40,459 bases of DNA, taken from positions 1-40,459 of the IMG/VR virus record IMGVR_UViG_3300005527_004037. One strand, given 5' to 3'. This document shows positions 10,601 through 19,116 of the stretch, piece by piece. A program made the position numbers and the translations under genes. Under the pieces are notes generated by a model. It saw nothing but the letters and a program-made list of their open reading frames with translations, did no database searches and had not been told where the DNA came from. How positions within the stretch are numbered: the first letter of the stretch is position 1; each line of letters begins with the position of its first letter. The DNA comes from a virus.

Positions 10601-13600
10601 CGATGTCAAAGTGTTTAGTTTTGAAGATCTCACACCTATCATCGCAGACATTGACAACATCTTGGTTGGCACCAGTTTCTGGGTAGCCAAAGACAACGCC
10701 TATGATTGGAATATCTATCGTAGCAATCTGGTAAGTTATCCTGTCACCCAGGTCCGAGACAATCTCAACGGAACTTGCACCCTAACATTTGCCGGTCCGC
10801 ACGATCTTGAAGTCAACCAACAGATCGTGATCAAATATTTTGGTAGTGTAGTTGATGGTGCATATCGTGTGTTATCGATACCTAGTTTGTTCACAGTCAC
10901 AGTGATCCTGGCTATTCCAGCGCCTGCTACCCAAATCACGGGCAATGGTGTGTGTTTTGTGCTGGAAAGCATGCGTGTGCGACAAGCCGCTGATGTCAGT
11001 GCTCTCAGTTATGCCAATCGCTTGTTGCCTGGCAATCAAGCCTGGGTAGACGATGATGGCACAGGACACTGGGTAGTGTTAGAAAAGATCGATCCCTTTG
11101 GTTCGCCTGCTGAATTAGTTCCTCAGGAACCAGAAACCAATGGACGATTTGGCACAGCCATATCTCAAGGTTTCAACAATCTAGCCTGTCTAGTAGGTGC
11201 CCCAGGTGCAAACTCAGGAGCAGGTGCGCTGTATGGTTTTAGCAAAGCATCTACCGCGACCTATGTTGAAACCCAGCAGTTGACCATGAACGCTAACAAT
11301 CTGCAGGGCTATGGTGCCAGCGTGGCCACTGGCAATCTCCAGTGGGCAGTGGCCGGGGCTCCCGACAGTTGGGCCAAACAAGGCTACAGCGTGGCCATCA
11401 CCCGCAATCAAAACACAGGCAGTTTCTTGCAAAGCCAACTGATCACTGAAGTTCCATATCGATTGTATCAGACCACGGCCAGCGCCAGCCAAACCACATT
11501 CAATCCTTCGGGTTCTATCACCATAACTGATCCCGCTGACGTGGGAGTGGTAGTCGATGACACTGTATTGATCCGTGGTGTTGACTGGACCTACAGCGCA
11601 CCCAACGTGGTGCTGACCACACCTCTGGCTGGTGGCGAAACAGTCAATATCTTTTTGTTTGATGAGTATGGATACAGTGTGGCCATCAGCACTGATGAAC
11701 GCTGGATGTATGTGGGTGCTCCATCGGGCGATCGGGTGTATGCATACAATCGTGTAAACATACAGTTCCAAGCCAAATCATTCACTGGTGATGGGTCAAC
11801 AACAGAATTTTATGTAGGCGATGTGATAGTGGTAGATGATGACTCTGCCGATGGCGGTATTGGTGCCACGCAAATTGGTGTTGTGGTCAATAATATTCCT
11901 AAGACAGCCGGAGTTGAATACAACTATTCCAATGGCACTGTTGTGTTTGACGCACCACCCAACGACGGTGACGTAGTCAGATGCACAAGATTGCAAAGCA
12001 AAACATTTATCACTACTTCGCCGCAGGCTACATTTGATATCTCTGAATTGTATACCGTGAGCAATCTCAGCAGTTTCAGTGTGTATGTCAATGATGTGTT
12101 GCAACGTCCTAATATGGACTACAGTTTTGACGAATCTACCAAGGTAGTAACTTTCTTGTTGACACCACCCACTGGCACCATACTGTTCACCAGCGGAACT
12201 TATTGGGAATACATTGATTTCATTGAAACACCAGGATTGTCGGGTGGCAGATTTGGACACAGTGTGACCACTACCACTGACGGTGCTCAGGTAGTGGTAG
12301 GTGCGCCTGATGACACCGCTGATGCTAAATTACTGGCTGGCAAAACCTATGTGATCGATCGTAGCATTGAAAGTTTCACAGTTACCACAGCGGGTGAGGA
12401 TACGTTTACCACTCTGAGGCCGGTGATACAAAATGCTACAACAATCGAAATAGGTAAAGTATATCGCATACTCACTGTGGGAACTACCAACTATGTGGCC
12501 ATTGGTGCTGATACCAACACCGTGGGCGAAATATTCCGTGCCACTGGAACAGGATCTGGCACCGGCACTGTGCGAGCCTATACACCGTTCACTGTCAAAG
12601 TCAATGCTACCTATCTAGTGCCAGATGCCAATGGCAACAACAACGGTGAGTTCTCTGTGGATTATCTGACCAACGAAGTCACTATCACTGCACCCTTGAA
12701 CGTGGGCGATGTAGTGGAGATTTCTACCAACACTTTCAAACTCATGCAAGCGGTGCAGAGCAACGCACCTGTGGCTGCCGCCGCATTTGGTCGAGTGGTA
12801 GATCAGTGTCCTACCAATTGTAGCTTATACATTGGTCAGCCCAACGATTCCACTGTGTTGCCTGAAGCAGGCAGTGTGGAAAGATTCGTTAATCAAAATC
12901 GTCTCTATGGATCCATCCAAGGCATCACACAAGATCCCACATTGACTCCGGGAGATACCATACGGATCAACAATGTTGATGTCGCAGTATCGACTCCTGC
13001 TAGTTGGAACAGTGCTATTGGCTGGGCCGCAAATACTTTCGTGATATCAGGTAGTGATATCTATCGTAGCATCCGCACTGTGCCAGTGGGCGCGGCATTG
13101 ACGGACACCACATATTGGCAAGCCAGCGATTGGGCCGCTTTGTATGCCGCTGATATTGTCACTGCCAATTTACCCAACGTCAACGCATTCACCACTGACG
13201 GCTATCTCAATATAACCATCGCTAACCACGATGCCGCTGTTCCGTTTACACAACTGTTGGTCATGCCAGGCCTGGGCACAGCATACTATGATCTTGGGTT
13301 AGAGCCCATGGTCTATACCCAGACCATAGAAGCTCCGTTGCCTATCGCTTATGCGCATTTTGGAGCCAGCCTCAATATATCCGACGAAGCCACTACATTG
13401 ATCGTCGGTTCGCCACAAGGCACAGCGGCCAAACCCACAACCTTTGATGAAGGCACTACATTTTTTGACAGCAAGTCCACAGAATTCTTTGATCCATTGC
13501 CCGAAAGCGGCGTGGTCTATACATTTGATTTGCTATCCGCGGCCAATGGCAGCGTAACCAATCCTTCCAAGTTTGTGTTTGGACAACAGATCTATGATGA

Positions 13601-16600
13601 AGATCTTGGATCCTTGGACGAATTCGGAACGGCTGTTAGTTATCAAGGTGGTGTGCTATTGGTAGGCAGTCCCCAAGACGATTTGGATGACAGCGTGGGA
13701 GATTTTGGGCGTGTGGCACAACTCAACAACATTGATAGATTGCCAGCCTGGAACGTGGTCTATCGCCAGACTCCTATAGTAGATGTCAATCTCATGAACT
13801 CGGTGTTCATGTATGATCGACTGGAAAGCAAGATCACACAGTATTTTGACTTTATTGATCCACTACAAGGCAAAATTTTAGGTGCCGCTAGACAGAATAT
13901 TGATTATCTTGGCGCACTGGATCCTGCAGCCTATAACACTGGATTAGTGAACAACTATGGAGATACCTGGACTGACAACCATCTTGGAGAGATATGGTGG
14001 GACTTATCCACAGTGCGATTCATTGATTATCATCAGGATTCCATAGCATATCGTTCGCGCCGTTGGAGTCAACTGTTCCCGGGATCCACAGTGGATGTCT
14101 ATCAGTGGATAGAAAGTCCTACACCACCGGCTGCCTATCAAGGTCCAGGCGAAGTTTACAGCACTACCAGCTATACAGTGACCAGCAAACTCAATCCTGA
14201 TGGATTGTTTGCGGCTCGTTATTTCTTCTGGGTCAAGGGCATACGCGAAGTGGCTACCCAAGTGAAAAAGACATTGAGTGTGCAGGCCGTGGCCCAATAC
14301 ATCGAAAATCCTCGCAGTTCCGGCATACCTTATGTGGCGTTTATCAGCCCCAGCACCACTGCCATCTACAATGGTAGATCATTCATATCGGCCCAAGATA
14401 CCATATTGCACGTAGAGTTTGATCGCATAGCCAATGATGACAATGTCCACGTGGAATACGATCTCATTGCCACAGACAACCCCAACAGTTTCTTGAGTGG
14501 TGGACTGTATCGCAAACTGCTGGATTCGTTCTGCGGCGAAGATACCATAGGAAACAAGGTTCCAGATCCCACACTGAGTCCTGCAGAATTGTATGGTGTG
14601 CAATTCCGCCCTCGTCAGAGTTTCTTTGTCGACCGTTTCCTGGCACTGGAAAACTATCTCCAACGTGCCAATGCTATACTGGCGCAGTTTCCTATCAGCG
14701 ACAGCCGGCCATTCACGTTACTGAACAGCGAAGAGCCCGAGCCTACATCAGCATCTGGTGAATGGAACAAGCGTGTATTGACCTATGCTGAATTGACATA
14801 TCAAAATCTCGACGAAGTCGCACCAGGATACAAATACCTAGTGGCATCTGATTCCACACAAAACGGTCTTTGGACCATATACACAGTGGTCTTGGGATCT
14901 GCTCTGATCGGGTCACCCAAAGAATTGTTGCTAAGCCGAGTGCAGAACTATGATACTAAAAAATTCTGGGAGTATATTGATTGGGTCAAACCTGGTTACA
15001 ATACATCACAGAGACCTGCCGCCGAAGTGGCCACTTTCAGCGATCTTGCTAGATTGACCCTGCCCGAAGGTTCCAGTGTGAAAGTCACACGTAACAGTTT
15101 TGGCAAATTTGAAATCTACCAATTGTTGGATGGCACATGGAATAGAGTGGTGCTGGAAGATGGAACCATCGCAGTCAAGGCCGAGATCTGGGACTATGCG
15201 TTGGGACGCTTTGGTTTTGATATCGAAACCTTTGACAGCCAATACTTTGACACATTCCCTGGCACAGAAACACGCCAGATCATACGTGCTATCAACGAAG
15301 AATTGCTCACTGGCGAACTGTTGATATTCCGAAACAATCTCTTGATGCTGATGTTTGACTTTATCTTGCAAGAACAAGTGGCACCAGAGTGGCTGTTCAA
15401 GACTTCGTTGATTGATGTCAATCACAAGATACGTGACCTTTTGCCCTATCAGATCTTCCGCCAAGACAACCAGGACTTTGTGTTGGAATACATCAAAGAA
15501 GTCAAACCGTATCACGTCAAGATAAAAGAGTTCAATCTCAAATACGAAGGCATTGATACCTATCAAGGCAGTGTCACGGATTTTGATTGTCCGGCCTACT
15601 TTGATACCACTTACAACCAGTTTGTGAGCCCCATATTGGATGACGGCGAACCACCGTTGGATCCTGTTTCTAGCACTCCTAGCACAGCACCAATCTGGCA
15701 GACTCTGCCCTGGAACCAATGGTATCAGCACTATACTCTTGAACTCCAAGCCGTAGATGTCATAGAACCCGGAGCAGGTTATACCATCGCGCCTCAGGTA
15801 GTTATTGGTGCTGAATGGCAGACCAATACTGTTTACACAGCAGGCCAACAGATATTCTATCGCAGTAACTTATACACTGTGCAGATCGATGGCACATCAG
15901 GAACCTTGGCACCTACATTTACCGAAGGCACCGAAACCAATGGCACTTTGACTTTGGCTTGGTCTGGTGCTCCTGGATTGGCTGTGGCTCGGGTGAATAC
16001 CGGTGGACAATTGGTGCAAGTGATCGTGGTAGATCCGGGCACAGGTTATACCATAACTCCTGCCATCACCATAACGGGTGGCAATGGATCAGGTGCCCGT
16101 GTAGTGGCCGTGATGGGCAATGAATTGGTGCGTAATTTCACCACTACCATCAAATTTGACCGCTATGAATATACCAGCCAAGTCTTGGATTGGGAGCCTA
16201 ATACCAAGTATGCTGAAGGTCAGTTGGTGCGTTTCCAAGATCAAGTCTACAGTGTCAACGAAGTAGATGACAGTTCAGAACTGGACAGTGGTTCTATATT
16301 TGATCCTGAAGATTATACTTTGGTTGATCCTGCCACACTGGCCGCTGCCGATCGTGTGATAGGTCTGTATGCACCTACCCCCAATGAACCCGGCAGAGAA
16401 TTGGCCCAGGTTATCGTGGGCATTGACTACCCAGGAGTGCAAGTCAAAGGTCCTGGATTTGATCAGAACACCGGATTTGATGTGGGCAATTTTGACATCA
16501 ATCCGTTTGATAACATCGACTACGGTCCGGAAGGCCGTCCCACATACGATCCAGCGATCCTAGATGCGATCTATGAAAGTTCATTCCTTGACACCTATCT

Positions 16601-19112
16601 CGGTGAACGCACTACGGATATAAACGTGGCCGGCGGCGCTTTCATAGACACCTATTCCAGCCATGCACCAGAAGAATTGGTTCCCGGTGCCACGTTTGAC
16701 ACCTTGGACATGCGTGTGTATACACGCCCTGGTTCAGACTGGACCGGCGACGGGCACGGTTTCAATATCAAGACCGTGAATCTCGCATGGACACCCAGCA
16801 ACGCATCCGTGAGCTTTGCTGATGCCATGGCGCATGCTGTGGCAGTGAGAGTGGTCAATATCACCAATAGAGTAAGTCTCATACCCCAAGAACAATATAC
16901 CGTAAATTGGCCCAGCCAGGTAGTGACTGTGACGGCAGGCGCCGCTGCCGGAGATATTGTATCCATAGAAATCTATGGCATCGGAGGCGGAAGCCAACTC
17001 TACAAAGAAAGCTATCCAGGCAACCTAGTGGGCAACAGTTTGTTGTTGCCCGTGGCCTACAACGAAATTTACGAACTCAATATCGTGGTCAACGGTGCGA
17101 TCATCACGAACTACAATTACGCTTCTAGTTCAGGCGGTCAAACCACCACAGTTACCTTTGCTGATACCTATGGCATCAATGATTGGGTAGTGGTCACTGT
17201 GATGGGCATCACCACTCCTCAGAAAACATGGAGTTTCCCTCTCACACAGTATTTCATATATGATGGCAGCACTGATACCTATATTTTGGACAACAGTCTC
17301 CAAGGCACCAACGATATCAACCTCATCGTAGAACGTGACGGTAACCGCTTGCGTCCCGCAGAGAGCGTGGAATACTTTGGCGATGGATCCAGCGCAGGAC
17401 CATTTTATCTGCCCACTCGTGGACAAGTCAATCAAGGCTTGATCAGCGACAACGATGTCGAAGTCTATGTAGATCAAGAACGATTGTTCCTGGCAGTTGA
17501 TTACACTGTGAGTCCATGGGATGGCAGCAGTGATCGTTATGTGCAGTTCAATACCGCGCCTGCTCCTGGAACTACAATAGTGATAGCACTTACCACAGAT
17601 GCAGATTACATAGTCAACAACGATCAATTGATATTGCGAGTAGGTGCTTCTGTTGGTGCAGTGATTGGTATAACTACATGGAATGACACACAAGAACAAG
17701 GATTATTGACCCAGGTATTTGTAGGACCCACACAGACCGGAACCACAATTGGTGAGCCCTATGACAGCACCAATTTTGATGCAGGAGATGTCACAGGACT
17801 CCCGGGCAGTTACGATTATTCTGCGGGCGCTGTGATTGAAACCAACAATTTTGACACTGGTCGTCCAATCTTGGACACTGAACGCCTCTGGGTCACCCTC
17901 AATGGTTGGCGACTGCTGGCCGGTAATGGATTCACGGTCAGCGGTAGTGTAGTGACCATCAGTGGCAGTATCATTGGTCCAGGAGATGTGGTCGCTATAA
18001 CTTCGTTCACACAGACTGTGGTTCCTGAGGCTATTGCTTTCCGTATCTTCCAGGACATGCTGGGGATACAGAAGATCTATCGGATATTGCCTGACACTTC
18101 TACTGTTCTCACGCAAGCATTGTCGGCCACAGACGACATCATCTATGTCAGAGATGCCAAGAATCTCGATGAACCCAATCTACCCAACAATATCTTTGGA
18201 CAGATTACTGTCAACGGTGAACGCATTACCTATCGCGAACGAGACGACTGGGCCAATACAGTCAGCGGACTGCGACGCGGCACAGCAGGAACTGGTGCAG
18301 ATTCTCATGCAATAGATGCACCTGTGCTCAGCATCGGTCGAGGCGAATTGCTACCAAATGTCTACCAACAAAACACATTGGAACAGACGTTCTTGGCCGA
18401 CGGTAGCACTACCACATACAACGCAGAATTTGGCTATGTCAACGAAATTGATGTGTATCTTGGTGGATCTATCCAGTGCTACCTTGGACCTACCATTGGC
18501 ACCCTGGTAGAGATACCTCAAGACGATTTCACTATCATCAGTGTGAATCCTATAACTGTGCAACTGAATTTTGTTCCTGATGCTGGATTACAGTTCCGCG
18601 TGACATATACGCCAATTTCTGGTCCTGTTTCTACACTGACCGTGCCCACCACAGGCTCAACCAGCCGTTGGGCCGCTGCCTTCTCTGCTACTGATTTAGT
18701 GTTACAGCCAGAAACGGTCTATGACGTCACTGATCTCAACCCAATCACTGTGCAATTTGACACAGTGATTCCAGCCGAGCGTGTGGTAGTGATCAATGAT
18801 CTCAACAGCAACACATTCTTTATCACCCAAGCAGATGTGGCCACAGACACTTTTGTCACAGATATATCAGTGACCAGACCCATACAGGTCAGCGTGGGCG
18901 GAACTATAGTTGATGCTTCAGAATACAGCGTATCATCTGTGGATCCAATCACGATAACATTTGCCACAGCACCGCAGTCGGGTGTGGAAGTGGTCATATT
19001 CATCGTCCAAGCCAAGGTGTTATACGCCCAAGGCATAAACACAGCCAGCAACGGTATACCTTTACAGGAACAGAATACCGAAGCTGCTTGGTTCATTGAA
19101 GGAAGGGTCTGA
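4605..19112 (+). CDS. Giant baseplate-associated structural protein (4835 aa), multi-domain
   Basis: This protein of about 530 kDa lies directly after gp6, in the place of T4 gp7, with no ribosome site of its own. Order seen: a conserved N-terminus (IRTVDFLPEIFRT, FLHATLDQLVQDPK, about residues 6-40); a cupredoxin-like strand region with YTFDVQQTGHRFW near 186-200; long mixed regions; seven FG-GAP-like blades near 2180-3045, split by insertions; a segment with VLEYIKEVKPYHVKIKEF near 3626; and a C-terminus rich in repeated beta-sandwich-like modules plus a TVSGLRRGTAGTG motif. Tryptophan motifs near 1773, 2807, 3738 and 3863 resemble CBM5/12 repeats. No protease or hydrolase site was seen. 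Large proteins with this N-terminus occur in marine T4-like phages, to my recollection. The frame is intact over 14.5 kb. Attachment to gp6 is inferred from position only. Confidence 0.75.
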   Translation: MATTRIRTVDFLPEIFRTNTNRQFLHATLDQLVQDPKLKPTQGYIGRRLGPGVNPEDNYVLEPTRTRTDYQLEPGTVFLEPNTNTVTGALTYPGLIDSIAVKGGNTTRQDRLFTSQYYSWDPFVDFDKFVNFSQYYWLPEGPDSVDIFATPVPLTDDFQVKRGTSAYTFSGVAGQNPTIILVRQGSYTFDVQQTGHRFWIQSVPGTSGVLPQTPNQSSREVLGVENNGDDNGTITFNVPAKSAQNFYYQLADAGSVDFATSIQFDDINNVYFSEFVEKYGGIDGITDINNRTIIFLTNGGWFFTGLYDSAGQPYDSTPFDETVEIGLDSQRYSVWRINLIYDDALNPYIKLTVDRPVNPLSKLLVLYGAEYSNISFYKNSGGTAFERIPLITADLDFLYYQDADNPELFGVIKLVDSSGDQTIDIADIIGKKNYTSPNGVVLSNGLKIQFQGTTNPASYAGKEYYVEGVGTAIDLLPVTKFVTPETYTRSSTVPYDSVPYDSTPFDESLNAPVDQDYITINRASFDYNAWSRSNRWFHVDIINATAEYNNQVAVVDNIQRAKRPIIEFRADIKLFEMGTQAVDPINIIDFRETDAMSNINGSVGYSVDGYAFQSGSRVIFAADRDPEVRNKIYSVQLIQPTGTGTPIIDLQPADLNTPDALINQNTVCLSGITQQGRSFYFNGDTWMPAQQKTGVNQAPFFDVFDENGVSFADQVAYPSSNFSGSKLFSYAVGEGVTDSIIGQPLKYLSINNVGDIVFDNNLTVDEFVYVQDTVSVTTPINSGVVRQYITRDTFRQLLGWQTAYTDTVSRQTFRFTYQGEDLVVDVPVDTASQAIPVKVFANSIFVDTDAYTYAVQANRSTVITFITPPAMGDIVEVSVISQVASPVGFYTVPVNLENNAINADVPQVTLGTVRNHYGSICQNLIPFTGDIAGPNNTRDLGNLIPYGQIILQQGSPLTLASTFINDPGFDFFKSLEFSAQQYEKFKNVLMDTVVRYDWQNMTTAQILDECVELINLGKNELTPFYWTDSLPTGETYEQTVYTVTPITDDTFDTLYSYDFDSANYRAILIYLNDTLLLGGDIDYTVAVDGPRVTILVPLTIGDTITIREYTTTYGNFVPSTPTKLGLYASFMPEIYLDDAYVEPTLVIRGHDGSITVAYEDIRDQVLLEFEKRIFNNLKCPTHGPNDNPIPLTYTDVVPGQFRTTDYSLAEVNQILGVSFLAWVGANKLAYREQDYIPDNQFTWNYSASQNKLNRQLLLGNWRGIYEYFYDTDAPNTRPWEMLGFSEKPTWWELEYGPAPYTSGNLVLWEDLENGLVLDPMGPYVIEKYKRPGLTGVVPAGSEGQLLSPFDVMVGEYDTGSFRKSWTVGDDGPVEASWRKSSSWPFAVQRLLALTRPAEYFALFADRDLYRYNEQFGQYLYDNRFRIQPSQLEIYGNGTIKNSYINWIVDYNRQTGLDSTRDLEIKLENLDVRLCYRMAAFSDKQYIKIFTEKSSPNSLNTSLLLPDESYQLLLYRNPTSAQLTWSSVIIQKTQTGYAVYGYSTTRPYFEIFASIPNGNFRIITAADTVVRAPQDYSNTVVQVPYGYEFTGISSVVDFLLSYGRFMEAQGMTFEDQAGSRILNWTQMAQEFIYWSQQGWAPGSLININPVANKLNVFKPDLVAEPLSVTAPEDILLNQNKQALQGQDYVVERFGNDLTLRGVNNNTFSYLNAKFSAYEHMIVLDNQSVFADLIYDPATGARQSRLLFVGYTTYDWDGSLDAQGFILNQDNILPWVPNTSYSKGQIVKYKDAYWAAVEIIPPESVFDFAKWLKSDYDQIQKGLLPNAATQAENIRNFYDKYSANLERDADLFAFGLIGFRPRRYMQNLNLDDISQVNLYSQFLGTKGTTQATDIFGKANLGKEVAEYEIFENWAILRSIYGANANRSYYELRLNEALLLGNPSTIQIIEPQQFSDADQTVQVDKLWKESYKITDPEILPVITLNQPDLQLPNAGYVNWDDADVKVFSFEDLTPIIADIDNILVGTSFWVAKDNAYDWNIYRSNLVSYPVTQVRDNLNGTCTLTFAGPHDLEVNQQIVIKYFGSVVDGAYRVLSIPSLFTVTVILAIPAPATQITGNGVCFVLESMRVRQAADVSALSYANRLLPGNQAWVDDDGTGHWVVLEKIDPFGSPAELVPQEPETNGRFGTAISQGFNNLACLVGAPGANSGAGALYGFSKASTATYVETQQLTMNANNLQGYGASVATGNLQWAVAGAPDSWAKQGYSVAITRNQNTGSFLQSQLITEVPYRLYQTTASASQTTFNPSGSITITDPADVGVVVDDTVLIRGVDWTYSAPNVVLTTPLAGGETVNIFLFDEYGYSVAISTDERWMYVGAPSGDRVYAYNRVNIQFQAKSFTGDGSTTEFYVGDVIVVDDDSADGGIGATQIGVVVNNIPKTAGVEYNYSNGTVVFDAPPNDGDVVRCTRLQSKTFITTSPQATFDISELYTVSNLSSFSVYVNDVLQRPNMDYSFDESTKVVTFLLTPPTGTILFTSGTYWEYIDFIETPGLSGGRFGHSVTTTTDGAQVVVGAPDDTADAKLLAGKTYVIDRSIESFTVTTAGEDTFTTLRPVIQNATTIEIGKVYRILTVGTTNYVAIGADTNTVGEIFRATGTGSGTGTVRAYTPFTVKVNATYLVPDANGNNNGEFSVDYLTNEVTITAPLNVGDVVEISTNTFKLMQAVQSNAPVAAAAFGRVVDQCPTNCSLYIGQPNDSTVLPEAGSVERFVNQNRLYGSIQGITQDPTLTPGDTIRINNVDVAVSTPASWNSAIGWAANTFVISGSDIYRSIRTVPVGAALTDTTYWQASDWAALYAADIVTANLPNVNAFTTDGYLNITIANHDAAVPFTQLLVMPGLGTAYYDLGLEPMVYTQTIEAPLPIAYAHFGASLNISDEATTLIVGSPQGTAAKPTTFDEGTTFFDSKSTEFFDPLPESGVVYTFDLLSAANGSVTNPSKFVFGQQIYDEDLGSLDEFGTAVSYQGGVLLVGSPQDDLDDSVGDFGRVAQLNNIDRLPAWNVVYRQTPIVDVNLMNSVFMYDRLESKITQYFDFIDPLQGKILGAARQNIDYLGALDPAAYNTGLVNNYGDTWTDNHLGEIWWDLSTVRFIDYHQDSIAYRSRRWSQLFPGSTVDVYQWIESPTPPAAYQGPGEVYSTTSYTVTSKLNPDGLFAARYFFWVKGIREVATQVKKTLSVQAVAQYIENPRSSGIPYVAFISPSTTAIYNGRSFISAQDTILHVEFDRIANDDNVHVEYDLIATDNPNSFLSGGLYRKLLDSFCGEDTIGNKVPDPTLSPAELYGVQFRPRQSFFVDRFLALENYLQRANAILAQFPISDSRPFTLLNSEEPEPTSASGEWNKRVLTYAELTYQNLDEVAPGYKYLVASDSTQNGLWTIYTVVLGSALIGSPKELLLSRVQNYDTKKFWEYIDWVKPGYNTSQRPAAEVATFSDLARLTLPEGSSVKVTRNSFGKFEIYQLLDGTWNRVVLEDGTIAVKAEIWDYALGRFGFDIETFDSQYFDTFPGTETRQIIRAINEELLTGELLIFRNNLLMLMFDFILQEQVAPEWLFKTSLIDVNHKIRDLLPYQIFRQDNQDFVLEYIKEVKPYHVKIKEFNLKYEGIDTYQGSVTDFDCPAYFDTTYNQFVSPILDDGEPPLDPVSSTPSTAPIWQTLPWNQWYQHYTLELQAVDVIEPGAGYTIAPQVVIGAEWQTNTVYTAGQQIFYRSNLYTVQIDGTSGTLAPTFTEGTETNGTLTLAWSGAPGLAVARVNTGGQLVQVIVVDPGTGYTITPAITITGGNGSGARVVAVMGNELVRNFTTTIKFDRYEYTSQVLDWEPNTKYAEGQLVRFQDQVYSVNEVDDSSELDSGSIFDPEDYTLVDPATLAAADRVIGLYAPTPNEPGRELAQVIVGIDYPGVQVKGPGFDQNTGFDVGNFDINPFDNIDYGPEGRPTYDPAILDAIYESSFLDTYLGERTTDINVAGGAFIDTYSSHAPEELVPGATFDTLDMRVYTRPGSDWTGDGHGFNIKTVNLAWTPSNASVSFADAMAHAVAVRVVNITNRVSLIPQEQYTVNWPSQVVTVTAGAAAGDIVSIEIYGIGGGSQLYKESYPGNLVGNSLLLPVAYNEIYELNIVVNGAIITNYNYASSSGGQTTTVTFADTYGINDWVVVTVMGITTPQKTWSFPLTQYFIYDGSTDTYILDNSLQGTNDINLIVERDGNRLRPAESVEYFGDGSSAGPFYLPTRGQVNQGLISDNDVEVYVDQERLFLAVDYTVSPWDGSSDRYVQFNTAPAPGTTIVIALTTDADYIVNNDQLILRVGASVGAVIGITTWNDTQEQGLLTQVFVGPTQTGTTIGEPYDSTNFDAGDVTGLPGSYDYSAGAVIETNNFDTGRPILDTERLWVTLNGWRLLAGNGFTVSGSVVTISGSIIGPGDVVAITSFTQTVVPEAIAFRIFQDMLGIQKIYRILPDTSTVLTQALSATDDIIYVRDAKNLDEPNLPNNIFGQITVNGERITYRERDDWANTVSGLRRGTAGTGADSHAIDAPVLSIGRGELLPNVYQQNTLEQTFLADGSTTTYNAEFGYVNEIDVYLGGSIQCYLGPTIGTLVEIPQDDFTIISVNPITVQLNFVPDAGLQFRVTYTPISGPVSTLTVPTTGSTSRWAAAFSATDLVLQPETVYDVTDLNPITVQFDTVIPAERVVVINDLNSNTFFITQADVATDTFVTDISVTRPIQVSVGGTIVDASEYSVSSVDPITITFATAPQSGVEVVIFIVQAKVLYAQGINTASNGIPLQEQNTEAAWFIEGRV
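11139..13740 (+). repeat. Seven FG-GAP-like propeller blades inside the giant protein
   Basis: Seven segments share the pattern aromatic-G-x-(A/S)-(V/L/I) followed about 10-15 residues later by VGAP or a variant. The aromatic-Gly pairs are encoded at about 11148 (FG), 11310 (YG), 11667 (YG), 12252 (FG), 12786 (FG), 13359 (FG) and 13623 (FG). The paired motifs are LVGAP, VAGAP, YVGAP, VVGAP, YIGQP, IVGSP and LVGSP. Seven is the usual blade number for FG-GAP/integrin-type propellers. The uneven spacing comes from inserted modules between blades. Confidence 0.65.
19101..19107 (+). promoter_or_regulatory. Ribosome binding site of the 55-aa gene
   Basis: GGAAGGG lies nine bases before the ATG at 19117, inside the last codons of the giant gene. 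It is why 19117 is preferred over the TTG at 19096 or the ATG at 19132. Confidence 0.5.
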
Positions 19113-19116
19113 AGCC

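Noticed and set aside
15006-15848. Long open frame on the minus strand (280 codons) inside the giant gene
   Set aside because: It lies wholly inside the giant gene, has no ribosome site, and its Cys/His-rich translation is typical of antisense reading. No neighbour runs on that strand.
4605-19112. Giant gene as a host adhesin or RTX-type protein
   Set aside because: No signal peptide, secretion signal or nonapeptide GGxGxDxUx array is present, and the gene is locked between gp6 and phage fibre genes.
19096-19116. TTG at 19096 as the start of the small protein
   Set aside because: ATG 19117 has GGAAGGG nine bases before it, while TTG 19096 has no ribosome site.
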